A stretch of 64,000 bases of DNA, from positions 62,001 through 126,000 of the forward strand of contig NZ_JADQBF010000013.1 of NCBI RefSeq assembly GCF_016278775.1, given 5' to 3'. Made by a program: the position numbers and the translations under genes. The notes below the pieces were generated by a model. The model was not told where the DNA came from, searched no databases, and saw nothing but the letters and a program-made list of their open reading frames with translations. Below are positions 17,652 to 26,118 of this stretch, one piece after another (position 1 is the first letter of the stretch; each line of letters starts with the position of its first letter). This stretch comes from Demequina sp. (GTDB lineage: Bacteria > Actinomycetota > Actinomycetes > Actinomycetales > Demequinaceae).

Positions 17652-20303
17652 CTACTTCTTCGCGTTAAGCACCGCCTTGGCCGCGGCGAAGCGCGCGATC
17701 GGGACGCGGAACGGAGAGCAAGAGACGTAGTCCAGGCCAGCACCGTGGAAGAACTCAATCGAGTCCGGGTCGCCGCCGTGCTCACCACAGACGCCCGTCT
17801 TGAGCCCCTTCTTGGCACTGCGCCCGCGCTCCACGCCGATCTCGACCAGCTTGCCAACACCGTCCACGTCGATCGACTCGAACGGGTTGCGTTCGAGCAC
17901 TCGATCCATGACGTAATGGGTGAGGAAGCCGTTTTCGGCGTCGTCACGGGAGATGCCGATGGCCATCTGCGTGAGGTCGTTGGTGCCGAAGGAGAAGAAG
18001 TCGGCGTGCTCGGCGATCTTGTCGGCAATGAGGGCGGCACGTGGGATCTCGATCATGGTCCCGATCGTGTACTCCAACTCGGCGCCAGCGGCGGCGAGCT
18101 CCTCCTTGACTGCCTTGTCGACGATGCCGCGCTGCACTTCGAGTTCCTTGCTGAGCGCCACCAACGGAATCATGATCTCGACGCCGACCGTCTCACCTTC
18201 ACGCTCCTTGACGGCGAGGGCTGCACGAATGATCGCCCGGGTCTGCATCTCAGGAATCTCTGGATACAGCATGGCCAGACGACAGCCTCTGGTGCCGAGC
18301 ATGGGGTTCTGCTCGTGCAGCCGCTTGACCTGCGAGAGGATCTCGCGGGCCTTAGCCAGCTCGGTCTCGTCGCCATGCTGCAGCTCGAGGCGTTGCACCA
18401 GTAGTGCCTGCTCCACAAGGTTCGGCAAGAACTCGTGAAGTGGTGGGTCGAGCAACCGGACGGTGACGGGCAGGCCCTTCATCGCGGTGAAGACACCCTC
18501 GAAGTCCGCCTGCTGCATGGGCAGGATCTCCTCGAGCGCGTCGGCCCTGGCGTCCGCGGATTCCGCGAGGATCATCCTCCGCACGGCCGGCAACCGGTCT
18601 TGCGCCATGAACATGTGCTCCGTCCGGCACAGGCCGATCCCCTCGGCGCCCAACTCACGTGCCTTGGTGGCGTCCTCGAAGTTGTCCGCGTTGGCGCGCA
18701 CCCCGAGGGTGCGCACCTCATCAGCCCACTTCACCACACGCTCGAAGTCCTCGTTGATTTGCGGCGGGATCAGCGCCAACGCCTCGCCGTACACCTCGCC
18801 GGCCGTTCCGTCGAGCGTGATGACGTCCCCTTCGCGCAAGACTCGCTCGCCGATGGTGAGCATCTTGCCCGCCACGTCAATCTTGATGCCGGCGGCGCCA
18901 GCGACGCAGGGTTTGCCCATGCCGCGTGCGACGACGGCCGCGTGCGACGTCATGCCGCCGTGAGCCGTCAGAATGCCCTGGGCCACGATCACGCCGTGGA
19001 TGTCGTCAGGCGTGGTCTCGTAGCGCACCAGCACCACTGCCTCGCCTTTGCCACCCCGCTCGGCAGCGGTGTCGGCGTCGAACACGATCTCGCCGACGGC
19101 TGCTCCAGGAGAGGCTGGCAGGCCCTTTGCGATGGGCTTGCGCCCGTGCGTGGGGTCGATCGCCGGGTGCAATAGTTGGTCGAGTTGAGCGGGCTCGATG
19201 CGCATCAAGGCAGTCTCTTGGTCGATGACGCCTTCGTCCACGAGGTCGGAGGCGACCTTCAACGCCGCTGCTGCGGTGCGCTTGCCGTTGCGGGTCTGCA
19301 GCAAGAAGAGCTTCCCATTCTCGATGGTGAACTCCATGTCCTGCATGTCGCGGTAGTGCTGCTCCATCTTGTGCATGGTCTCGATGAGTTGGTCGTATGC
19401 CTCCGGCAGGACGTCCTTCATCTCCTCCAGCGAGCGCGGAGTACGGATACCGGCGACCACGTCCTCGCCTTGGGCGTTGACCAGGAACTCGCCGTAAAGG
19501 GCCTTCTCACCGGTCGAGGGGTTGCGGGTGAAGCAGACACCGGTGGCGGAGGTGTCACCCCGGTTTCCGAACACCATCTGCATCACGTTCACCGCAGTGC
19601 CGAGCTCGGCAGGGATGTTGTTGGCGCGGCGGTAGACATCGGCGCGGGGGTTGCCCCACGACTTGAAGACGGCGTTCACGGCGCGGTGCAGCTGCTCGTG
19701 CGGGTCAGTAGTCCAATCACCGCCAAGGTGCTCGCTCGAGATCTCCTTGAAGGTCGCGACGAGCTCCTTGAGGTCGTCTGCGGACAAGTCGGTGTCGTTC
19801 TCTACACCACGATCGGACTTGAGACCGGAGAGGGCATCCTCATACGCGTGCCCTGGCACTCCCTCGACAACCTCTCCATACATCTGGATGAACCGGCGGT
19901 AGCAGTCCCACGCAAAGCGCTCGTTGCCTGACTCTTCTGCGACTGCAACTACCGACTCGTCGGAGATACCCAAGTTCAAGATGGTGTCCATCATGCCTGG
20001 CATGGAGTGGACTGCGCCGGAGCGAACGGAGACGAGCAGGGGGTTTTCACGCCCGCCGAGCTTCTTGCCTGTGCGCTCCTCGAGACGCTCCAGCGCCGCG
20101 TCTATCTGGTCACCGAGGCCTTCCGGCCATTCGCCTGACCGCTTCATGGTCTCGACGCACGCCGTGGTCGTCACGGTGAATGCATCAGGCACAGGGACCC
20201 CAACTCGGGCCATCTCTGCAACGCCAGCGCCCTTGCCTCCCAGCAAGTTCCGCATCGAGGCGTCGCCCTCGGAGAGATCGTAGATGTAGTGCTTCTCGGT
20301 CAT
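17652..20303 (-). CDS. ppdK: Pyruvate, phosphate dikinase
   Basis: YIYDLSEGDASMRNLLGGKGAGVAEM, catalytic GGMTSHAAVVARGMGKPCVAG, SFGTNDLTQM and TGVCGEHGGDP. Start could be 20315. Confidence 0.96.
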   Translation of the reverse strand: MTEKHYIYDLSEGDASMRNLLGGKGAGVAEMARVGVPVPDAFTVTTTACVETMKRSGEWPEGLGDQIDAALERLEERTGKKLGGRENPLLVSVRSGAVHSMPGMMDTILNLGISDESVVAVAEESGNERFAWDCYRRFIQMYGEVVEGVPGHAYEDALSGLKSDRGVENDTDLSADDLKELVATFKEISSEHLGGDWTTDPHEQLHRAVNAVFKSWGNPRADVYRRANNIPAELGTAVNVMQMVFGNRGDTSATGVCFTRNPSTGEKALYGEFLVNAQGEDVVAGIRTPRSLEEMKDVLPEAYDQLIETMHKMEQHYRDMQDMEFTIENGKLFLLQTRNGKRTAAAALKVASDLVDEGVIDQETALMRIEPAQLDQLLHPAIDPTHGRKPIAKGLPASPGAAVGEIVFDADTAAERGGKGEAVVLVRYETTPDDIHGVIVAQGILTAHGGMTSHAAVVARGMGKPCVAGAAGIKIDVAGKMLTIGERVLREGDVITLDGTAGEVYGEALALIPPQINEDFERVVKWADEVRTLGVRANADNFEDATKARELGAEGIGLCRTEHMFMAQDRLPAVRRMILAESADARADALEEILPMQQADFEGVFTAMKGLPVTVRLLDPPLHEFLPNLVEQALLVQRLELQHGDETELAKAREILSQVKRLHEQNPMLGTRGCRLAMLYPEIPEMQTRAIIRAALAVKEREGETVGVEIMIPLVALSKELEVQRGIVDKAVKEELAAAGAELEYTIGTMIEIPRAALIADKIAEHADFFSFGTNDLTQMAIGISRDDAENGFLTHYVMDRVLERNPFESIDVDGVGKLVEIGVERGRSAKKGLKTGVCGEHGGDPDSIEFFHGAGLDYVSCSPFRVPIARFAAAKAVLNAKK

Positions 20304-20336
20304 ATTCGCCTTCAATCTCGCGCAAATGCGACTACA

Positions 20337-20354
20337 CGGGACCTCGTTGTCCCG
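20337..20354. other. Hairpin CGGGAC-N6-GTCCCG in the predicted ppdK leader
   Basis: Perfect 6-bp inverted repeat cgggacctcgttgtcccg located 34 nt upstream of the ppdK ATG. Confidence 0.4.
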
Positions 20355-20392
20355 TCTGTGCCCACCCTAGCGTTGGCGAGTTGGTAACGACT

Positions 20393-20406
20393 GGGACCAG
20401 TAGCCC
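20393..20406. promoter_or_regulatory. Degenerate GGGACCAGTAGCCC box upstream of ppdK
   Basis: 10 of 14 match to the nrdD palindrome. 23 nt separate it from a minus-strand TAGGGT -10-like hexamer (20364-20369). Confidence 0.3.
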
Positions 20407-20422
20407 AAGTGCGCCGCGGCCC

Positions 20423-21298
20423 CTACCGTTTGCAGACCACTCCAGGCAACAGCCGTAAGGTCTCGCCATAGCGTTCGCCCCGCTTGACTACCAGATCCAG
20501 AATTCGCGACGCCAGTTCCTCGAGCGCCACGCCGGTCGTGTCCACCACCGGACAACCCAGCTTGCGCTGGGTCGCAGTCACCTCATCGAGCTCGTCGTAG
20601 ATCTTCGCCAGGTCTGCGTAGCCGTCCCTCGTTCCGAAGCCGCCCATACCGCGCACTCGCTGGTTGCGAATCACCTGCAGTTGCTCGGCCTTCATCGTCA
20701 GGCCCACGATGCGCCAGCGATCGACGGTGAATAACTCCTCCGGTGGCGCGATGCCCGGCACGAGCGGCACGTTGGCGGTCTTGTACCCGAGGTAGCCGAG
20801 GTACATCGATAACGGCGTCTTTCCCGACCGCGAGGCGCCGACCAACACCATGTCGGCTTCGCGCAGCGCCCCCGGCGCGGAGCCGTCATCGTTGCGCACT
20901 GCAAAGTCGATCGCAGAGACGCGGGTGAAGTAGTCCGTCTCCACGCCGACGGGACGGCGAGCCACAGCGTCTGCCTCGTCTCCCGTGGCGTGCTCGAGCG
21001 CCTCGATCGTGTTGGTCATCAGGTCCGCGTACGGGATGCCGAGGTCGCGGCAGACGTCTTCGACGATGGTCACCATTTGCTGGTCGACGAGTGTGTACAG
21101 CACCGCGGTGGGGTGGCCTGGACGATCCTTGAGTGTCTCCAGTGCCTTGTAGACGTGCTCATGCGTGTCCATGCGGCGGTGTCGCACAAAACTGAACTCG
21201 CGTCCAGGGAACTGGGTGATGGCGGCGCGCGCGATCCTGGTCGCCGACTCGCCCGTGGAATCGGCGAAGATGTGGATCTCCAGCGGCTCTGCTGCCAT
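20423..21298 (-). CDS. Pyruvate, phosphate/water dikinase regulatory protein (DUF299, bifunctional kinase/phosphorylase)
   Basis: EIHIFADSTGESATRIARAAITQFPG, GASRSGKTPLSMYLGYLGYKTANVPLV and CPVVDTTGVALEELASRI. Confidence 0.94.
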   Translation of the reverse strand: MAAEPLEIHIFADSTGESATRIARAAITQFPGREFSFVRHRRMDTHEHVYKALETLKDRPGHPTAVLYTLVDQQMVTIVEDVCRDLGIPYADLMTNTIEALEHATGDEADAVARRPVGVETDYFTRVSAIDFAVRNDDGSAPGALREADMVLVGASRSGKTPLSMYLGYLGYKTANVPLVPGIAPPEELFTVDRWRIVGLTMKAEQLQVIRNQRVRGMGGFGTRDGYADLAKIYDELDEVTATQRKLGCPVVDTTGVALEELASRILDLVVKRGERYGETLRLLPGVVCKR

Positions 21299-21461
21299 GC
21301 CCCCAATGTAGACCCGCCTCGTCCGACCCCACTGACCCCAAGTACCCAGACGCGGACGGCGAACGCCACAGGACAGCGCCGTACTGTGCTCAGCGGACCG
21401 TGCCACAATGAATCGCGCTCGCCAGAAGAAACGGCGACGCGCGCCAACACGAGGAGTAGAC

Positions 21462-22406
21462 GTGAAGACGCGAGCCTTCGGCACCACCGGTATCGAAGTC
21501 AGCGAGATCGGGCTTGGGTCATGGCAGTTGGGTCGGTCCGCTCACTGGCCGGAAGGTCCCGACAGGGACGAGGCCGTCCGCCTTGTTCACGCCGCGCTTG
21601 ATGCGGGAGTCACGTTCATCGACACTGCCCCTGGATACGCCGATGGTCGCAGCGAGCTGAACATCGGTTCGGCCCTTCGCGACGGGCGCCGCGACAACGT
21701 CGTGATCTGCACCAAATTCGGGCACCGTGCAGACGGCACCACCGACTGGGACGCGGCGAGTATTGAAAGCTCGATCCTGCGAAGCGCGGAACGCATGGGC
21801 ACGGACCACCTCGACATCGTGGTGTTGCACAGCCCTCCGCCAGAGGTTCTCGACGGCACTCGCAGCGAGCACTACGAGGTGCTCGAGCGGCTCAAACTCA
21901 AGGGCCTCATCCGGGCATACGGGGCGTCGGTCGACTGGGGCACCGACGTCGACACCGTTCTGCGCACGAGCAAGAGCCAGGCCCTCGAGGTGCGCATGTC
22001 CGCACTGTTCCAAGAGACGTGGCCCTCCCTCGAACGCGCCCACGACCACGGCGTCGGCACGATCATCAAGGTTCCGCTGGAGTCCGGCTGGCTGTCGGGC
22101 CGCTACGCCGCCGACACGGTCTTCGCCGGCGTGCGGTCGCGGTGGTCGCGCGCCGACATCGCCGTGCGTGCCAGCCTCGTTGACGAGTTCCGCTCCCTGC
22201 TGCCAGCTGGCGTCTCCGTGCCGCACGGAGCCCTGCGCTTCCTCTTGGCGCACACCGGGGTCTCGACCGTGATCCCCGGCGCCCGGACCATCGAATTGCT
22301 GAGCAACTCCATTGCCGCGGCAGCGGAGCCGTTGCCGGTGGCTACGGTCGCCACGATCCGTGACTTCTACGCACGTCGGTTGGCCCAGGCCCCACTGGAT
22401 TGGTGA
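21462..22406 (+). CDS. Aldo/keto reductase
   Basis: GTG start with GAGGAG upstream. FIDTAPGYADGRSELNIGSAL, LDIVVLHSPP and STVIPGAR. Confidence 0.92.
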   Translation: MKTRAFGTTGIEVSEIGLGSWQLGRSAHWPEGPDRDEAVRLVHAALDAGVTFIDTAPGYADGRSELNIGSALRDGRRDNVVICTKFGHRADGTTDWDAASIESSILRSAERMGTDHLDIVVLHSPPPEVLDGTRSEHYEVLERLKLKGLIRAYGASVDWGTDVDTVLRTSKSQALEVRMSALFQETWPSLERAHDHGVGTIIKVPLESGWLSGRYAADTVFAGVRSRWSRADIAVRASLVDEFRSLLPAGVSVPHGALRFLLAHTGVSTVIPGARTIELLSNSIAAAAEPLPVATVATIRDFYARRLAQAPLDW

Positions 22407-22451
22407 GCGGTTACTCGGCCACCAGAGGCCGGGCAGCCCTAGCATGGCGTC

Positions 22452-23285
22452 ATGCCGTCGCTTCGTGTGATCCGAGCGCTGGCGCTGTCCTGTCACCTCC
22501 TCCCCACGGCGGCCGTCACGGCCGTCAGTGCCGCGCTGGCCGCGCTCGCCGGCCTCCCCATCGGTCAAGGTGCGCTGGTGGTGGCCACGGTCTTCACCGG
22601 CCAATTGTCGATTGGGTGGTCCAACGACTACCTCGACGCCGATCGTGACCGGGCAGTACAGCGGCCGGACAAACCCATCGTGACCGGCGCTGTACAACGC
22701 CGCAGCGTTGGAATTGCCGCCGGCGTCGCGCTACTCACCACCAGCGCACTGTCGGTGGCGCTCGGCTGGCCAGGCGGCGCTGTCGCTCTCGCGACCGTGC
22801 TAGCCGCCTGGACCTACAACCTGCGACTCAAGGCGACCCCGTGGTCCTGGCTGCCGTACGCCGTCGCGTTCGGTTTGGCCCCGGCTATCGTGACGCTGTC
22901 GGCCTCGCCTGCACACTGGCCAGCGGTGTGGGTGCTGGCCGCGTTTGCTCTTCTTGGCGTGGCTGCCCACCTGGCCAACGTCTTGCCCGACCTGAGCGAT
23001 GACATTGCGCACGGCATCCGTGGACTGCCACATCGAATCGGCGCGAGGCCCACCGCGCTGATCACGGCCGCCATCTTGCTGGCCGCGTCGGCGGTGATCC
23101 TGTTCGGCCCGCCGGGGCAACTGGGGCCATGGAGCTGGGCCGGTTTCGTAGCGGCACTGCTCGTCGCTGGCGCCGCCACCGGATTCGCCTACAGAGACCC
23201 TTCCTCGCGGAGGTTCTTCTTGGCGATCATCCTGATCGCGGCGATCGACCTGGTCTCCTTTGGCCTCTCGGGCATCCGCCTCTGA
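22452..23285 (+). CDS. UbiA-family prenyltransferase
   Basis: SIGWSNDYLDADRDRAVQRPDKPIVTG (NDxxDxxxD motif) and multiple TM segments. Confidence 0.9.
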   Translation: MPSLRVIRALALSCHLLPTAAVTAVSAALAALAGLPIGQGALVVATVFTGQLSIGWSNDYLDADRDRAVQRPDKPIVTGAVQRRSVGIAAGVALLTTSALSVALGWPGGAVALATVLAAWTYNLRLKATPWSWLPYAVAFGLAPAIVTLSASPAHWPAVWVLAAFALLGVAAHLANVLPDLSDDIAHGIRGLPHRIGARPTALITAAILLAASAVILFGPPGQLGPWSWAGFVAALLVAGAATGFAYRDPSSRRFFLAIILIAAIDLVSFGLSGIRL

Positions 23286-23399
23286 TGCACACAGAGACAG
23301 TGCCGGACCAAGCACAGTCGGAACCGGATGCGACCGTGTGCAATGCGCCTCACTCGCACCGAGTGGCATGGCCATTGCGTAGCCGGGCATCATGGCACT

Positions 23400-24188
23400 A
23401 TGACGCGACGCGGGCCCGCTCACCAAGTCAAGCCGTTCCCTGCGGTGCGCCGCCTGGTAGCCGACGTGGGTTGGATGTCGCGCCGCAAGAACAGCGTTCG
23501 TGGCCTACTCGAGATTGACGTCACCGTACCGCGGCAGTTCATGCGAGCGCACAAGGAGTCAACTGGCGAATCGCTCTCTTTCACGTCCTATCTTGCCTAC
23601 TGCACGGGGCATGCCGTCGCGGCCAACAAGTACCTGCACGCCTACCGCGATTGGCGGGGCCGCCTGATCCTGTTTGACGATGTGGACATCACCACCATGA
23701 TCGAGGTGCGACAGGACGGCAAGGAGTATCCCGTCGGCCACATCATTCGTGCCGCCAACACGAAGACGTTCCGCCAAATCCACGACGAGATACGAACGGT
23801 CCAAGCGCGGGCCGCGGTGAGCGACGACGTCAAGAGGCTGAACGTTCTCCTGACGCTGCCTGGTTTCGTGCGCCGGTCGTTCTTCTTGCTCATGAGCCGT
23901 CAACCCCGCATGGTCAAGAAGGTCCAGGGCACCGTGGTCCTGAGCGCCGTGGGCATGTTCGGTAGCGGCGGAGGCTGGGGGCTGGCCCTCCCCAGCCACA
24001 CGCTCGGAATCACCGTCGGCGGCATCACGGAGAAACCAGGTGTGCACCGCGGCGAGATTGCGATCCGTGAATACCTGAACGTCACCCTCGATTTCGACCA
24101 CGACATCGTGGACGGTGCGCCAGCATCCCGCTTCGCTCAGCGGTTCCGTGATCTGGTCGAGGGAGGGAGCGGGCTGCAATCCGTCTGA
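23400..24188 (+). CDS. Stand-alone 2-oxoacid dehydrogenase E2-like (CAT-fold) acyltransferase without a lipoyl domain
   Basis: TSYLAYCTGHAVAANKYLHAYRDW..., LGITVGGITEKP and TLDFDHDIVDGAPASRFAQRFRDLVE (DHxxxDG motif). Only the catalytic domain is present. Confidence 0.82.
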   Translation: MTRRGPAHQVKPFPAVRRLVADVGWMSRRKNSVRGLLEIDVTVPRQFMRAHKESTGESLSFTSYLAYCTGHAVAANKYLHAYRDWRGRLILFDDVDITTMIEVRQDGKEYPVGHIIRAANTKTFRQIHDEIRTVQARAAVSDDVKRLNVLLTLPGFVRRSFFLLMSRQPRMVKKVQGTVVLSAVGMFGSGGGWGLALPSHTLGITVGGITEKPGVHRGEIAIREYLNVTLDFDHDIVDGAPASRFAQRFRDLVEGGSGLQSV

Positions 24189-24329
24189 CGCAGAGCAGCA
24201 ACGGCGGGGCGAGCACCTCGACCCCGCTCACTTGGCGCAAGACGGCTCGAGCTAGCGGCAATTCCGGTCTCATCTGCAACACTCTGAGGTAATCCGTAGG
24301 CAACGACGCACACGCGAGGAGGCGCAGCG

Positions 24330-25508
24330 ATGGCTGCATTCGACGACGTCGACTTGCGGATCGGTTCGGGCGGCGGAGCGCTCGTCGAACTCAAGGCGGC
24401 GCTCGCAGATTCGGCACTTGAGTGCAGCATCGACGGGCGCGGTGACGTGGTGCTTCCGGCGCGCGGACATGTGGCCATCGTGCGCGGAGTCGACTGCAGC
24501 GACGACGACTCCGCAAGAGCGGCGGCGCGAGAACTGACGGAAGGCGCTCTGGGGTACTGGGCTCCCGAGCAGGACGCGCAAGCGCTCATCGTCAGCAGCG
24601 ATAGCCCCCGCGTTGCCTGGTGGGTGGACGGCGCCGGACCCACGATCCGCATCACGGGGGCCGCAACCTGGACGCCAATCTCGCCCGCCTGGGGCGACAA
24701 GCGCCGTTCCGCGTTCGAGTTGCTCAATCCCTATCCAGCAGTCGGCACGTTGTGGCACAAGGCGCTCCACCATTACCGGTCATCGGAGATGGCCAAAGAC
24801 GTCAAGGACGCCGCGGGCGATCTGTACCTTGCTCTCGCGACCGCGCTGAGCGCGCGAGTAGGCAGGCTTCTCAAAGAGAGTGAGCGGCACTGGCTACTTC
24901 GAGCCCTCCGCGTCGTCGACCGCGAAGTGGACCTCTCGCCCTTTGCGCCGCGCGACAACAGCAAGGCAGTACCAGAGGCGATCCGTGGCGAGTTGTATCG
25001 GGTCCTCCGAAGGACCAACGAGGGGGCCGTGTGGGGGCCTTTGACCAGTCTTCGGACCTCCCGCGCCGACGCCGTTGCGGCCCGCGCGCGTTATGCCAGG
25101 ATGTTCAGGCAGTTGGCCCGGGCCTATGTGGGCATCACCTTTCCGTCACTCGACCCGACCGAATCGACGTTCGATGCGACGGTGCGCTCAAGGCTGGAGC
25201 GCTCCGTGGTGTGGATTGGCGACGAGCACGCGCAGGGTCTCGATACCTCACGCGGTCGCGTCGGTGACTGGCATCCGGGCGGAGTGAGGCTGAGATTGCC
25301 GACGCGTGACGAGGGCGGCATCACCGCTGACGGACACTTCGCGGTCATGGGCCGGGCATCCTCGGGTGCGGTCGAAGCCGGTGTCGGCGTGATCCGATCG
25401 TTTGGAACGCTGGAGGAAGAGCGAGTGACGAGCGTTGCGAACCTGACCGGTGCATTGGATGTCGGGGATGCCGCAGCGGTAGAAGTCGTGGTGTTCGAAC
25501 CCCGCTAG
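24330..25508 (+). CDS. Hypothetical protein (392 aa, no recognised family)
   Basis: Long ORF with a GCGAGGAGGCGC Shine-Dalgarno-like sequence before ATG. No family signature recognised. Confidence 0.8.
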   Translation: MAAFDDVDLRIGSGGGALVELKAALADSALECSIDGRGDVVLPARGHVAIVRGVDCSDDDSARAAARELTEGALGYWAPEQDAQALIVSSDSPRVAWWVDGAGPTIRITGAATWTPISPAWGDKRRSAFELLNPYPAVGTLWHKALHHYRSSEMAKDVKDAAGDLYLALATALSARVGRLLKESERHWLLRALRVVDREVDLSPFAPRDNSKAVPEAIRGELYRVLRRTNEGAVWGPLTSLRTSRADAVAARARYARMFRQLARAYVGITFPSLDPTESTFDATVRSRLERSVVWIGDEHAQGLDTSRGRVGDWHPGGVRLRLPTRDEGGITADGHFAVMGRASSGAVEAGVGVIRSFGTLEEERVTSVANLTGALDVGDAAAVEVVVFEPR

Positions 25509-25591
25509 GGGTGCCCGTCTGTCCTGTGTAGGACGCATCACGACGTCGGCCCTCCCCGTCGGCCTCTCCGCGATCGACCATTTCCTGACAT

Positions 25592-25632
25592 GACAAAGGG
25601 CCCCCACCAGCGTTTCCACTGGTAGAAGGCCC
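25592..25632 (-). terminator. Hairpin immediately 3' of tRNA-Pro, probable terminator
   Basis: GGGCC..ACCAG..CTGGT..GGCCC nested inverted repeat (25598-25602/25628-25632 and 25606-25610/25619-25623), followed on the minus strand by CCCTTTGTC. Confidence 0.6.
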
Positions 25633-25636
25633 TCGT

Positions 25637-25713
<77 letters not shown>

Positions 25714-25832
25714 TACGACCCCCTTTGGCGGCGCTTTCGCACCTGCAGGAGGCCGTCGACAAGTTTACACAGACGCGCGCCCTCGCGGCACCACGCTCGG
25801 GTGCCGTGAGGGCCGCGCAGAAGGTAGGCGCT

Positions 25833-26051
25833 CTAAAGGCGGGCGCGCACTGCCTTGCCGGAGAACGGTTGCTTGAACAACGGGGCCAGCAGGCAGATGT
25901 CGAACACGCCAACAGCGATGAACACGACGCCGACGCCGACCAATGCCAGCCATGCGCCACCCAACACGAAACCGACCGCGACGAGCGCAAGACCTGCGAC
26001 CCCCCTCAAAGCTCGGCCTGCCGTCGAACTCATGAATGCTACGAATCCCAT
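25833..26051 (-). CDS. DUF2892 / YgaP-TM-like small membrane protein
   Basis: MGFVAFMSSTAGRALRGVAGLALVAVGFVLGGAWLALVGVGVVFIAVGVFDICLLAPLFKQPFSGK; AGGAG SD upstream. Confidence 0.75.
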   Translation of the reverse strand: MGFVAFMSSTAGRALRGVAGLALVAVGFVLGGAWLALVGVGVVFIAVGVFDICLLAPLFKQPFSGKAVRARL

Positions 26052-26079
26052 GGAGGACTCCTTTCGTCCTCCACACCAT

Positions 26080-26095
26080 ATACCCCCCACCGTAT
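26080..26095 (-). promoter_or_regulatory. ATAC-N8-GTAT operator-like element (CsoR/CstR/RcnR type) upstream of the DUF2892 gene
   Basis: + strand ATACCCCCCACCGTAT: inverted ATAC/GTAT flanking a C/G tract, 29 bp before the start codon. Confidence 0.4.
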
Positions 26096-26118
26096 CCCGA
26101 GAGATATCGCGGTGGAAG

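Noticed and set aside
20337-20354. CGGGAC-N6-GTCCCG as a DosR-type box
   Set aside because: Half-site spacing is N6 rather than N4, so it does not fit the motif geometry; kept only as a hairpin.
21557-21574. GGTCCCGACAGGGAC in the aldo/keto reductase gene
   Set aside because: Half-sites are everted relative to the DosR-like motif and lie inside coding sequence.
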